A stretch of DNA of 64,000 bases, taken from RYN-428 sp035551995. Lineage in GTDB: Bacteria; Planctomycetota; Phycisphaerae; Tepidisphaerales; Tepidisphaeraceae. This document shows positions 8,924 to 19,961 of this stretch, piece after piece. The notes under the pieces are model-generated. The model did not search any database. It was not told the DNA's origin and saw only the letters and a program-made list of their open reading frames with translations. How positions within the stretch are numbered: position 1 is the stretch's first letter; each line of letters opens with the position of its first letter. A program made the position numbers and the translations under genes. The stretch is taken from positions 1-64,000 of the forward strand of contig DASZME010000042.1 in assembly GCA_035551995.1 (NCBI GenBank), in the 5' to 3' direction.

Positions 8924-9286
8924 TTAGCTCGGGTCGAAGACGAGATCGCTGGTCGTGTTGTCGGCGCCCGCGGTCTCGATGCCGGTGTTAACGTCGAGAC
9001 GATCCGTCTTCGTCGTGTCGGCCGCATTTGTCGAATCGAGCGAGAGGTGACCGTTGGCGTCGGCGCTGGTCTCGATCAACGAGCCGGAGGTGACCGGACC
9101 GCTGTCGGTGGCCTCGGTACCCGGCAGAATCGCGGCGACGGTGCCGAGCATTGACGAGGCCTTGTGACCCAGGACCGAGGTGGAAACCAGCCCGATGAGG
9201 GCCACGCCGGCGACGAGGATGCCGTACTCTACGAGGCCCTGGCCCTTGTTGTTGAGGGCGAGCTTTTTGGCGAACTTGCAAACCAT
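8924..9286 (-). CDS. flp: Flp-type major pilin
   Basis: 120-residue Flp/Fap-type pilin. The class III leader is MVCKFAKKLALNNKG, then QGLVEYGILVAGVALIGLV: cleavage is expected after Gly15, leaving Glu at +5 and Tyr at +6 as in Flp pilins, and a hydrophobic assembly helix follows. The tail (about 65 residues) is Thr/Asp/Ser-rich and longer than that of classic Flp pilins of 50-80 residues. ATG 9286 was chosen because AAAGGAG lies 7 bases upstream. It is the first gene of the Tad cluster and is followed by a strong hairpin, consistent with high-level monocistronic expression. A prepilin peptidase (TadV) is not in the window. Confidence 0.9.
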   Translation of the reverse strand: MVCKFAKKLALNNKGQGLVEYGILVAGVALIGLVSTSVLGHKASSMLGTVAAILPGTEATDSGPVTSGSLIETSADANGHLSLDSTNAADTTKTDRLDVNTGIETAGADNTTSDLVFDPS

Positions 9287-9630
9287 GACAGACTCCTTTG
9301 GGGATTGACCCCGACAAACACCTTTGGCCGGCCGTCGATTCCCAACACTGGAAATCGTCATGCAACACGGCCAAGATTTGTTTCTAGTTTTCGTTTGTGA
9401 ATCACTGACTTGTCGATGTCACTTATTGCAGCCGTCACAAATCGTCTGCCGAACACCCATCACTGAAACCCGAGAATAGTCGATGATTGTCTGGCAAAAA
9501 TGAACGTCGCGTCTTTTCTTCGCAAGGAAAATATTTCGATCGTATTAATCCGCGATACCGCCATTCCACGACCTTCCAACAGGTCCCCGGGGCGGAACGT
9601 CATCTTTCGGCCCGACGACTTTGCAGGGTC
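9287..9630. other. Intergenic region upstream of flp
   Basis: 344 bases between the end of the broken surface-protein gene and flp, both on the - strand. It must hold the flp promoter and the end of the upstream transcript, but I see no convincing -35/-10 pair, hairpin or small ORF. Only the AAAGGAG ribosome-binding site next to flp is clear. Confidence 0.4.
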
Positions 9631-12600
9631 TTACATCACGCTGCTACTACTGGCTCCGATGGTGATCGTGAAGGCCCTGGCGAAGCCAAGTCCACCTTTG
9701 TCGGTAACCTTGAGATTCACCTGATACGCCCGCGCCGTCAGGGACCCCGCGGCTGTCAGCGTATTGCCGACGATTTTGAACTTTGCGTTATCCGCCCCGC
9801 CGGTTCCAGTGGCCAGCGAGTAGACAAACGTGTCGCCGAAATCCGGATCGACCGCGCTCAGCGTCAATACCGCCGCGCCGACGGCGACCGTCGCCTTCAG
9901 TCCAGAGGCGATCGTGGCGTTTAACCCGGTCGGGGCGTCGTTGATCGCGGTGGTGATGACAGTCGTGACGTTATGCGTGACGGTCGCGAAGCCGTCATTG
10001 ACGCCGATCGCGAAGGTGGTCGAAACCGTGCTCTTGGCCGTGACCTGATGGGCCGTCGGCTTGAAAACCAACTGACGAATGGCGGCGGTGGCCGCGACCG
10101 TCGACGCGCTGCCTGTCAGCGTATAAACCGTGTTGGCGCCGGACGCCACCCCGCCGTCGAAGCCGGCGGCTATCAGACTGGCGGGTGTAAACGTCCCGTT
10201 CGCCGTCGGGACGGTTACAGTCACTGTGTAGGTTTGGCCCGGGTCCACGTCGCCGATCGTCACCGCCGTGAACGGCAAAATCGTGGCGTTATCGTTTACC
10301 TTTTGGCCGGCCTTGGCGCCGGCGATGGTCGGAAGATCATTCTTGCTCGTCACCGCCACCGTCGTGGCCGAATTGGTTACGGGCGAGGAAACAAATCCGT
10401 CGCTCACGCCAACGGTGAAATGGGTGGTGACGGTGGCGCCGGGCCTCACTTCGTTGGCCGACGTCTTAAACATTTCGGCGTCGATGGCCGCGCTAACGGC
10501 GGCGGGCGTTCCCGTGAAGGTATACTTGCCGCCTACTCCGGTGACCGCTTTGAACGAGCCGACCAGCGTACCGGCGGCCGGATTGTCCAGCGTGATCGTC
10601 ACGATTTCCGCCGCCCGGAAATCCACGTCGGCAACCGTGACGGCACTGAACGGCTTCAGCAGTGTCGAGCGTGACGCCCGAGATCGTCGGGGGATCGTTG
10701 ACCGCCGTCGCGATAACCGTCGTGGAGACGTTCGTAATCGCTTTGCTGACGCCGTTGGGACTGTCGGAAACGCCGATCGTGAAGATCGTGGTCACTGTTT
10801 TGAGGGGGGTCGTCTCGTGAGCGGCAGGTTGGAAAACGAGCTGCGCGAGAGCTGCCGTGGCGACTTGCGCCGCGGTCTGGCCGCCGGCGGCGGCGGCATT
10901 CGTCAGTGTGTAGACGGTATTCTTAGCCGAAGCCACCCCACCGTCGAATCCCGCGGCCGCAAGACTTGCAACCGTGAATTTTCCGTTGGCGGCGAGAAGC
11001 GTAACGGTGACGGTGAGCGTCTGGCCGACATCAGGATCATTGATGGTGACCTGCGTGAACGGGGCGATGGTCGATTGGTCGGTAGTCGTTTGACTGGCGC
11101 CCACCGATACCAGCTTGCCGGCCACAGTCGTGGTTGGAATGCCGATCGTCGGGGCGTCATTGACGCTGGTGCTGATGACGGTGGCCATCGTGTTGGTCGT
11201 GGTGGCGGCGCCGTCGAAGTCGCTGACGGTGAAGTTTTCGGTCACCGTTCCGCCGGGGACCACCAGGTTCCGCGTCGGCACGAAGATCAGGCCGTCGATG
11301 GCCTTGGTCACCGCCGCCGGCGTTCCGGTGAGGGTATAAACTCCCGGGGCGACGGCCACAAAGCCGGTGGTTCCGACGGTCAGCGAGCCGTAGGTCGGCT
11401 CGGCGAGCGTGACGGTGACCGTTTCGCCGTGCGTGGCGATCACATCGCCGATGACGACCTTGGACAGCGGAGCGATGGTCTTGTTGTCCGCCACGGCCAC
11501 GCCCGCCGCGGCGCCGGTCATTGTCGGCGACACTTCGATCACAGTGACGGTCACGGGAACGCTGGTGGATACGATCGTCGTCGAAGTCGCGCTGCTCTTT
11601 CCGCTGGCCACGACGTTGAAGCTGTAGCTGGCGCGATGCAGGAAATCGAGCGCGCCCGCGACGGTGATGGAGCCGGTGATGGCGAGTTGGGTGATGTTGG
11701 CGGTCGCGCCGCTGGCGGTGGCGTTGACCTTGTAGTTGCCCGCGGCCGGCCCGCTGAGCGTAATGCCCGAAGCGGTGACAGCGATCCCGGTCCCCGCGTC
11801 CTTGCCGGCGAACACCGCCGTGCCGCCGCCGGTCACCGAATCGCCCCCCACCACGCCGGCCAGCGCGTAAACGGCGCTGGCGGCGGTCGTGCCGTCGTAG
11901 GTCTTATTGTTGGCGACGATGCCCGCGACCAATGTTTTGGCGATGATGTTGGCGGTCGCGCTGGCCGACGCGCTGACCAGCGCGTAGTTGCCTGCCGACG
12001 CCCCGCCGATCGTGATACCGGTGGCGGTGACCGGGATGAAGATCCCCACGTTCGACTGCCCGAAGACCGCGCCCGCGCCGGTGACGGTGACGGCGTCGCC
12101 GCTGACCACGCCCGTCAGCGAATAGGTCACGCTGGCCGTTGTCGTGCCGTCATACGTCTTGGCCGCCGCGACGATATTCGCCGTCAGCGCCCTGGCGGTG
12201 ATGCTTGACGTCGTGGTGGCGATCGAATTGGAGACGGTGTAGTTGGAGGCCTGGGCGCCGCTGAGGGTGATGGCGGTGGCGGTGACCGTGATTCCAGTGC
12301 CCACGTTCGTGCTGGCGAAATTCGCCGTGCCGCTGGCGGTCACGGCGTCGGACTGCTGCTTCCGGCGAGATATGTCGAGTCACCGGCGAAATTCGCTACC
12401 ACGGTGTAGGTTCCGGCGCCGATTGGAGCGGTGCTCCCCAAATTTGTGCCGCCGACGCCGGCGTAATAAGTGTATGTAACCGTCGCGCCGCTATCGACGC
12501 CCTGGCTGCCGCTGACTGTCGCCGAGGGGACATAGCCGCTGCGGTTGTAGACGCTGTTGCCTGAAGCGACCGTGACGGTCGGCGTAAGGGAACTGGACGT

Positions 12601-14875
12601 GGAAATCGAAATGACATTGAACTCCGGCAAGCCGGGCGTGGGAGTGGGATAAACCGAAACGAAGCCTGTCACATCGAAGGGGCCTGTTGTTGGAATCGTC
12701 ATCCCACCCAGATTTTCGACGGGAACAGAATAGGAACTTTCATAGTAGTACAACGTCATGGAATTACCGGAAGGATCGGTAATTGTTCCCGTCAGGTTCG
12801 CCGCCGAAGGTGGTGGCAGCCGGTGAGAAGGTGCTGCTGATATTCACTCCCTTCAACGTCACAAGATAACCTGCGACTCCGTTGGGCAGCGTAGTCAGAT
12901 TCACCTGGGGAATTGTGTCATTTTGAGGAGCGGGAACGGCGGCCGTACCGGTCGTTGAAATAGCGGTGATCGTCCCTAATTCGGGAATCTGGTGGAACGG
13001 CGACCACGTCCCGCTGACCGAAATCGTGTTGCCGACAACCGGAACGTAACCTCCCGGAAGCGGCGCGGCGCTGGTGCTATAGATCTCGGCTGAACCGGTC
13101 GCGTCCTGAATCAAGAAGGCATAAGCGCCGGCGGCGTAGGTCTTGCCGTCGTAAGTGCCCGGCTGCGACAAGATCGCGGTGATTACGGGATTGTCGTTTA
13201 GCGTCACGGCGCCGGTGGCAAGTGTCTCGGCGGCGGCGATCGTGTGGGCGTAGGTGAGCGCGGAGGCCAATGTCGCCGATCCTCCGACCGTCGTGACCGC
13301 GACGTCCACGGCGCCATCCGTTCCGGCCGGGGCCACCGCGGTGATCTGCGTGCCGGAGACGAAGGTGACGCTCGTGGCGGGAGTTCCGCCGAAGGTGACC
13401 GTCGTTCCTCCACTGATGAAATTGGCGCCGTTGAGGGTGACGATCGATCCGCCGCCGTCCCAGGCCAAAGTTGGAGCGATGCTCGAGAGCGTCGGAAGGG
13501 CGGCATAGGTGAATTTGTCGGAAGAGCTGGTGACCGACGTACCAAGGGCGGGGGTAGTGACGGTCACATCGACGACACCCGCCGCTTCGGCCGGAGCGGT
13601 CGCGGTGATCTGGGTTCCGCCGCCATTTACGATGACGCCGGTGGCGGCGATACCGCCGAAGTTAACTGCCGTCGCGCCGGTGAAGCCGACGCCCGTGATC
13701 GTGACCGCCGTCGTGGTATTGATCGGTCCACCGAGGGGAGCGACGGCCGTGACGACGGGGTGATTGGTGTAGGTGTACGTGTCGCCGGCGGAGGTGGCGG
13801 AGGCGCCATTGGAGTTGGTGACGACGACGTCGACGGTGCTCGCCGCGCCGGCCGGCACGACGGCGGTGATCTGATTGTCGTTAACCAGTGTGAAACTGGT
13901 GGCGGCGGTCCCATTGAAGCTGACGGCGTTGGCGGTCGTGAAGCCAAAGCCGTTGATGGTAACGGTGTTGCCGCCGGCGAGAACTCCGGCCGAGGGGCTC
14001 ACGCTGGAAACGACCGGCGCGCCGATCGTAATCGGGTAAAACTCCGGCGTGCCGCTATACATTTCGACGTAGCCGGTGACGTTCACCGGGGTCGTCGAAA
14101 CGACGCCCGCGACCATATCCGAGTACACAGCCGAAGAGCTGGACGTGGTCGTGTAGAAACCCATCGAGGTGCTTGTGCCGCCGGCGCCCGAATTATCGCT
14201 TACCGTCGGATTGGGCGTGGGGACGGAAGTCGCGAAAGTAGTTCCGGCGCCCGCGATCGTCACGTTGTCCCAGCGTGACTGGATAACCGGTGACGCTCGC
14301 GAGCAGCGGATTTTGATTCACCATGGCGATCGTATCGACCGCCGGGCTGGGAACGGCGGCCGTTCCAATCTGCGTGGCGGCCGTGATCGTCGTGAACTCC
14401 GGAAGCTGCTGGTAAGGCGCCCAAGTCGCGGACAACTGAATGGTGTCGCCGACCTGCGGCACATAGCTCAAGTTGCTACCCTTGTCATATTGATAGACTT
14501 CGGCCGACCCTGTTCCGTCATTGATGAGGAAGGTATAGCCGCTCGTGGCGGCGAACGTCTTGCTCGCGCCGCCGATTGAGGTAACGGCGCCCGGTTGCGA
14601 TATGATCGCCGTGATAACAGGATTGTTATCCAGCGTGACCGTTCCGCCGGTCAGAGCCTCGACTCCCGCGATGGTAGTCAGGGTGTAGGTGAACGTGTCG
14701 CTGGCGGATGTCGCCGACGAACCGCCAGGAGTCGTGACTACCACGTCCACCGTGCTGCCGGCGACGCCCAAGGGTGATTTGACGGTGATGGAGGTTCCGC
14801 TGACGACGGTGACGCTGGTTCCGGCGACGCCGCCGAAACTCACCGTGGCGCCGCTGATGAAGCCCGTTCCGACCT
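9631..14875 (-). pseudogene. Giant IPT/MBG/cadherin-like surface protein, broken
   Basis: One large extracellular protein gene split into five open stretches. Order along the protein: an IPT/TIG domain from 14875 ('GTGFISGATVSFGGVAG'), an OB-like module ('LDNNPVITAIISQPG'), three more IPT domains (about 14020-13220), a second OB-like module (about 13210-12650), an Ig-like stretch ending 'FAGDSTYLAGSS' (about 12360), MBG/YDG repeats (12343-11680), cadherin/VCBS-like repeats with NDAPT-type linkers (about 11600-9900) and a final cadherin-like domain ending 9631. Frame breaks lie near 14270 (CCC run), 12800, 12350 and 10660; removing or adding one base restores sensible protein at each except 12350, which also looks like a join. 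The true N-terminus is missing. Such proteins act as adhesins or envelope components in planctomycetes. Confidence 0.75.
11680..12343 (-). repeat. MBG/YDG-type tandem protein repeats
   Basis: About three tandem copies of a unit near 80 residues (240 bp), each with a variant of 'KTYDGTT', 'GVVSGDAVT', 'VTATGITIGG' and 'AGNYALVSA'. This is the MBG/YDG repeat found in bacterial surface proteins. The first copy is truncated at the break near 12350, starting at 'DAVTASGTANF'. Confidence 0.75.
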
Positions 14876-15464
14876 GAAAGGCAAACGACGTGACATAGGA
14901 CTTCATTTTCGCGGCGACGCCGGTGATATCCGATCCGGTGGCGGCCGGCGCCTCCACGATGTCGTTTTCCGGGCATTGGAAGGGCGCATAAGTGTTGCAG
15001 AGATACAGGCAGCCATTTGTACGACTCGCGATGGTCGATCCAAGATCTAATGTAGACGGCGCGGCGCTGATTGCCGCCGCGGCAGAACCGAACGTTCCCG
15101 ATTCGTTTGCACCCATGATCACGGCGACCGGAGTCATCCAATCGAAACTACTGCAGACATCCGGGCAATTGAATGCGCTGGCCTTTTTGGCCGGAGCCGT
15201 CAGCGAGGCGCCGGTAGACCAGGCGTTGCCGAGGATCGCGCCGTTGTTTGCGTTGCTATACACCAGCATCGCCAGCGTGATTTGCTTCATATTGGACGAG
15301 CAGACGATCGTATTGGCCGCGCGCCTTGCGAGCGTCAGCGCCGGCATGAGGATCGAAATCAAAACCGCGATAATCCCGATCACTACCAACAATTCGACCA
15401 ATGTAAAAGCGCAGCGTCTTTTGATGATCGAGGCGCCGGGGAATTCAGAGCTTGCATGGGTCAT
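14876..15464 (-). pseudogene. Prepilin-type protein, truncated and fused to IPT domain
   Basis: About 195 residues of a typical planctomycete prepilin-like protein: leader CAFTLVELLVVIGIIAVLIS at residues 18-37, the SNMKQITLAMLVYSNANNG segment and an 'AAKMKSYVTSFAFQ' stretch. Intact relatives carry on for another 80-150 residues to a DGH motif, which is missing here. At about 14876 the reading frame passes straight into the middle of an IPT/TIG domain. The start ATG 15464 has AAAGGA nine bases upstream and lies 18 bases after the previous gene, so the 5' end is a genuine gene start. I read this as a truncated gene joined to the neighbouring adhesin, not as a designed fusion. Confidence 0.8.
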
Positions 15465-15482
15465 TTGCAGTCCTTTGCTAAT

Positions 15483-15968
15483 TTATCTGTCGTCGTCGCG
15501 CGATGTTTCGCCGTCGTGGAGAGTCCGACGGGCGGCGTATTCGTCTTCGGTGGGCGGCGGCTTTCCACCCGCATGCGCCACGGGATTTCTGCCCACCACC
15601 AGCCGTCCGCAATCCGGACAGAACGTTGCTCCCGGCTTTCCAATGGCTTCATTTAAAAGAACCCAGGTAGGCTGAGACTTGATTCGCCCGTCAGCCGTCC
15701 AGTAGCACGGCTCGCCGGGCACGCCGGTATTCTTTCCGCTATAGGGCGATACGATCGGCAGCGTCTCGCCGGGCTCGTTTCTGTGCTTGAACGCCCTTCC
15801 GGTTTCGGTGCATATATATGTCGTGTAATAAGCCTCATCTGGCGTCGATCCACGCAGATAGGATCGCACCACTAACACCGCGATCCCGACAAATAAAGGC
15901 GACACCGCGATAGCGATCACCTTTGCGCCGGATGATTTTTGCATCGACTTGAGACTATTCGTCAGCAC
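15483..15968 (-). CDS. Small membrane-anchored hypothetical protein with CPDCG motif
   Basis: 161 residues with an N-terminal membrane helix (about residues 15-35) and a soluble part containing 'YICTETGRAFKHRNEPGETL', 'PYSGKNTGVPGEPCYWTADG' and a zinc-ribbon-like CPDCG near residue 120. The C-terminal 30 residues are charged. I do not recognise a named family. It precedes the truncated prepilin gene by 18 bases on the same strand, so the pair is probably co-transcribed and the protein may act with the prepilin-like export system. Start is GTG 15968, supported by ACGGAG six bases upstream; ATG 15944 is a weaker alternative. Confidence 0.65.
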   Translation of the reverse strand: MLTNSLKSMQKSSGAKVIAIAVSPLFVGIAVLVVRSYLRGSTPDEAYYTTYICTETGRAFKHRNEPGETLPIVSPYSGKNTGVPGEPCYWTADGRIKSQPTWVLLNEAIGKPGATFCPDCGRLVVGRNPVAHAGGKPPPTEDEYAARRTLHDGETSRDDDR

Positions 15969-16360
15969 GGGATCTCCGTCTTTCTGGACATCTTACGGTT
16001 CGTGATTCGACAGATCGGAATTTCAGATTGGCGAATTCGTGAGCCGTATTTTGCGGCGAGACTGTTAATTCCGTGTTCGCGAGATGATTAAATCTCGTGG
16101 TGTTTTCGAAAAGACATACCTCGGGAAAAAAGAATAAATGCGGACATCCGCGATTATTCACGCCGGCGAAATCAAGCGCGAATAAATGACGGGCACAATG
16201 CCCGTTCAAATGACGCCGTGGGCTCCTTTCGGAGTCCTCCCCGAATTTTCTTTGTGCCGAATATATCAATCTCCTGCTTGCTTTCGCGTAGCGGTATTTT
16301 GTGTCGACCGGAGCGTGGAGCATGCGGGAATGTGTCCCCCTGACGAATGGAGAGAAAACA
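15969..16360. other. Divergent intergenic region
   Basis: 392 bases between the - strand small membrane gene and the + strand surface-protein gene, so promoters for both directions are expected here. I see a 7-bp perfect inverted repeat with a 3-base loop at 16189-16205 (ACGGGCA/TGCCCGT), without a T-run. No gene, tRNA or clear promoter boxes were recognised. The sequence is more AT-rich than the flanking genes around 16020-16150. Confidence 0.4.
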
Positions 16361-19300
16361 ATGCGCACGAAAAAGACCGTCAGTTACCGTCTTCCACCCA
16401 AGCAACGGAATGCACGATTTCGAGCGGCCATCGAGCAAATGGAGTCGCGAGTGTTGATGAGCGCCACCATCGCCGGCTGGAGCGCCCAGAGCCTGAGCGG
16501 TACAACCGCGTCACCCTGGACGGCACAGACGGTGGATAGCGGCTTGAGCGTCGCCCCCGGTTTGACGCGAGACGGCGGTCTGACGGCGGGAAGCCTCACC
16601 AAAGGCTTCTCAAGCAGCAACTTTACGGCAGGCGGCGGCGCCATAAACGGCGCCGCCTCAACGACCGATTTGTACTTTGACATGACGGTAAAAACGGGCT
16701 TCAGCCTCTCACTCTCCGAATTCGACCTTAACTATCGCTCGACCACCACCGGCCCCAAAAATGCGGAGCTCGACTACTCGACAAATGGCGGTTCTACTTA
16801 GTCGGTGATTAACAGCGCGATCGGCGGCACTGGCTTCACCACGACCTCCACCTTTCAAACAATCTCGCCGGTAGATTTAACCGGCGTCTCAGGCTTGCAG
16901 GGTATCGCCGCCGGTACGACTGTTCGATTTCGGATCGTCCCCTACGGCGGCAGCGCGGCACGACGGCGGGCGTCGCCGAAATTTCCGTTCTTCGCACCGG
17001 GTCGTTAATCGACCCGGCAAGCGTCAGCTATTCAACCGGCGCTACGGGCGACACCGCCATTTCCGGCGTCAACTATACTGGAACCAGCGCGGGAACGGTC
17101 AACTTCACCGCCGGGCAGTCGGTCGGCGTAATAAGCGTCCCGATCGACAATGTCGGCGCCCAGGCGCCGGGCGGGAGAAATCTATCCTTCACGGTAACTC
17201 TCACCGGCTCCACCCCCGGCGTGAGCGGTGACTATACCGGACTCGGGACCGCCATTACCGCCAGCGAGACGATCATCGACTCGACTCTCCTGACCAACAG
17301 TCTTACCGGCGCTCCGCTTAGCGTCACCGACGTCGAAGCCACCGGGCCATACACGTCCACTTACGCAAACGTAGTTGGCTCAACCACCGCCGGAACCGGA
17401 TCGTTCGGCTACCTCGCGCTTGAGGTGTTGGAATTCTCCCCCGCGGCGACTCCCTCGGTCTATCCCGCGGTCGGTTTCACGGTCAACAGCCTGCAAAACC
17501 TCTCGATCCAGATGTACAACACCGACAATGACGGGTCGAGTAACTACAGTGGCCATGTCGGCAACTTCGATATGTATTTCATTCCCAACACCGACGCCGC
17601 CAGTCCGACAAGCGGCCTGAAATTCCTGGCCACCGACGTCGGCGGTTTAAGCACGCAGGGCGGCGCCGGGGCCGCCACGCTGCTGGGTACATTCAGCTTC
17701 GGCGACAACGCCGGATATGACACGTTCACCCCTTCGAGCATTCCGTCGGCGATCTCCTCGGCGATCGTCGCCGACCTCAATGCGGCCACGCCGTTTCGCA
17801 TCGCTTTAACGCCGCAAACGACGGGCATGGCGGTGGATTGGGCCGGCCTTCCCGCTCCGACCGGAGCAATGGCGCCGACCATCGCCCTCAGCGTCGGACA
17901 GACCCAGACGAGTAACGTAGATGCCTTTTCCTTAAGCCCAAGCTATACCGTTAACGAGAACGCCGGCACGGCCACGATCGCCGTTACTCGAAACTACACC
18001 GGCACGGGGACATCCGACCCGGCATCCATACACTACGCGACGAGCGATGGGACCGCATCCGCCGGAACCAACTACACCTCGAGCTCCGGCACGCTCAATT
18101 TTGCCGCCGGGCAGTCGTCGGCCTCGTTCGCGGTCCCTATCGCCGACCTCACGACGCCGGCCGGCCAGGGCGGCAATAAATCGTTGAACATCACGCTCAG
18201 CGGCGCCACCGCGAGCGCCGGCACGATTACGCAGATCAGCCAATCCACGGCCACGCTCACGATCGTCGATAGCTATTCGAGCCCGACAAATACCTCGATC
18301 ATTTCCAGTAACAGCATTTATACATCCTATGTCTCCACGACCGGCCCGGTCATCGCGCCGAACAACCCCAAGTTCCTCGACGTGCTTGGCAGCGGCAACG
18401 GCAGCGAGTTCGGCACGCTTGACTTCAATGTGCATGACGGAACGGGATTCGTCTTTGACCAGACCCAGCCCATTAGCGCGATCAACGGCATCACGCTTAG
18501 CTTGCTCAATGACGTGTATGCGGCTTCCGCCGCCGGGACGCTCGACGTTTATCTCGTCTCTAACTCGACGGTCGATGTCTCCAACGATGGCGCCAGCACC
18601 GTTAAATACAAGGCCGCTGATCCCGAAGGCATCAACGGCCAGCTCGGAACCGAGATGCTGCTTGGCACGATCAACTACACGACCAACCTCTCGACGACCG
18701 CCTATACGCAGTTTACGCTTACCACCTACAGCCAGGCCGCCGAAAACGCGCTGGTGAGCGACATTAACACCGACCAACCTTTCCGTTTTGCACTTGCCGC
18801 GGAGAGTACGACGGCGGGCGCGAGTTTCGCAGGCGGATCGAACTTCGGATCGGCCGGGACCAATGGATTGAACTCGCCGCTGCTCAGCCTGAACGTCACC
18901 CAGGCGGCTCAGACGGCCTTTAGCGCGTCAGCCTACTCGGCAAACGAAAATCAGGGCACGACCACGATCACCGTCAATCGCACCGGCTCAACGGTTGGCG
19001 CCGTCAGCGTGAATTACGCGACCAGCGACGGCACTGCCGTTGCCGGAACCGATTACACGGCCACTTCAGGCACACTCAATTTTTCCGATGGCCAGAGCAC
19101 CGCGACGTTTACGATTCCGCTCCTTAACGTCAATAATGGCGCCGGGACCAAATCATTGAATCTGACCCTGAGCAATCCGAGCTTCTACGCTTCGCTGGGA
19201 TATGCGACCGACACTCCGGCGCCACAAGCGACCGCCGTGCTGACTATTACTGATAACGCCGGCACGGCCACGGCTCCCACGCTGGTAAGCAGCGTCGTGG

Positions 19301-19875
19301 GCGATGGAAGCCGTCAGCGTTCCACCATTTCAAGCGTCACAGTGGTTTTCAACGAGAAGGTGAATTTCGCCGCCGGATCGTTCACGCTTCAGCAGTCGCA
19401 GGACGACGCCAATTGGACGGACGTCAGTTCTTCGGTCACCGCCGCCAACCCCTCGGGCGACGGCGTCACCTGGGTCATCAGCTGCAACGCCGGCGGAAGC
19501 CTCGATCGCACCGGCGCCGGAGCCAAAGGCTTCTTCTCGGATGGTATCTACCAACTGACCCTGCACGGATCAGCCATCACAGACGCCGCCACCGGCTCCG
19601 CTCACTACAACAGCGGTAGCGACCAGCTTGTCGCTTTCTCCTTCAACAACGGCGCCTCGATGAGGAACGCCTTTTCCGTCTTGTACGGCGACATGCTCGG
19701 TTCGGCCGTGGTGAATAACGGCGACAACCTGCAGTTCAAAAACACTTTCGGCAGCAACAACCAGGGCCTGGGAGTCTACAACGCCGCCCTGGATTGGTTC
19801 GGCGCAGGCGTCATCAACAACGGCGACAACCTGAAATTCAAGAACAACTTCGGAAAAACCTACACCTTTAACTAG
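16361..19875 (+). pseudogene. Calx-beta surface protein with amber codon and frameshift
   Basis: Starts at ATG 16361 behind GGAGA and carries the planctomycete N-terminal signature 'IEQMESRVLMSATIAGW'. A beta-sandwich N-terminal domain is interrupted by an in-frame TAG at 16799-16801 ('STNGGST*SVINSAIGG') and then by a frame change near 16955 that leads into a Calx-beta domain ('GVAEISVLRTGSLIDPASVS'). From about 17000 the frame is open to 19875: an unnamed beta-rich domain, Calx-beta ('YTVNENAGTATIAVTRN'), a second copy of the unnamed domain, Calx-beta ('ANENQGTTTITVNRTG'), an Ig-like domain, and a C-terminal region with two degenerate dockerin-like loops ('GDMLGSAVVNNGDNLQFKN', 'GAGVINNGDNLKFKN'). 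Probably a cell-surface protein of about 1170 residues if repaired. Confidence 0.75.
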
Positions 19876-19961
19876 AGCTTAGTGCCTGAAAGTTACAGTC
19901 TAGGCGATCGACGCAAATCGAGTTGTCTTGCGGATCAGTAATTCTTACGGAGCGGATATTC

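Noticed and set aside
10268..12208. 646-residue open frame on + strand across the adhesin gene
   Set aside because: Arg/Gly/Asp-rich composition, no motifs, and it mirrors the repeat-rich - strand gene, so it is a GC-rich antisense shadow.
11680..12343. CRISPR array or other DNA-level array
   Set aside because: Repeats follow the protein reading frame with diverged codons and have no uniform spacers; they are protein-domain repeats.
16189..16205. ACGGGCA/TGCCCGT hairpin as a terminator
   Set aside because: Only 7 bp and no T-run on either strand; its position upstream of a gene suggests chance or an operator at most.
4240..17010. Programmed ribosomal frameshifting as an explanation for the broken frames
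   Set aside because: Too many sites in unrelated genes, no consistent slippery heptamer, and several breaks coincide with gene-internal joins.
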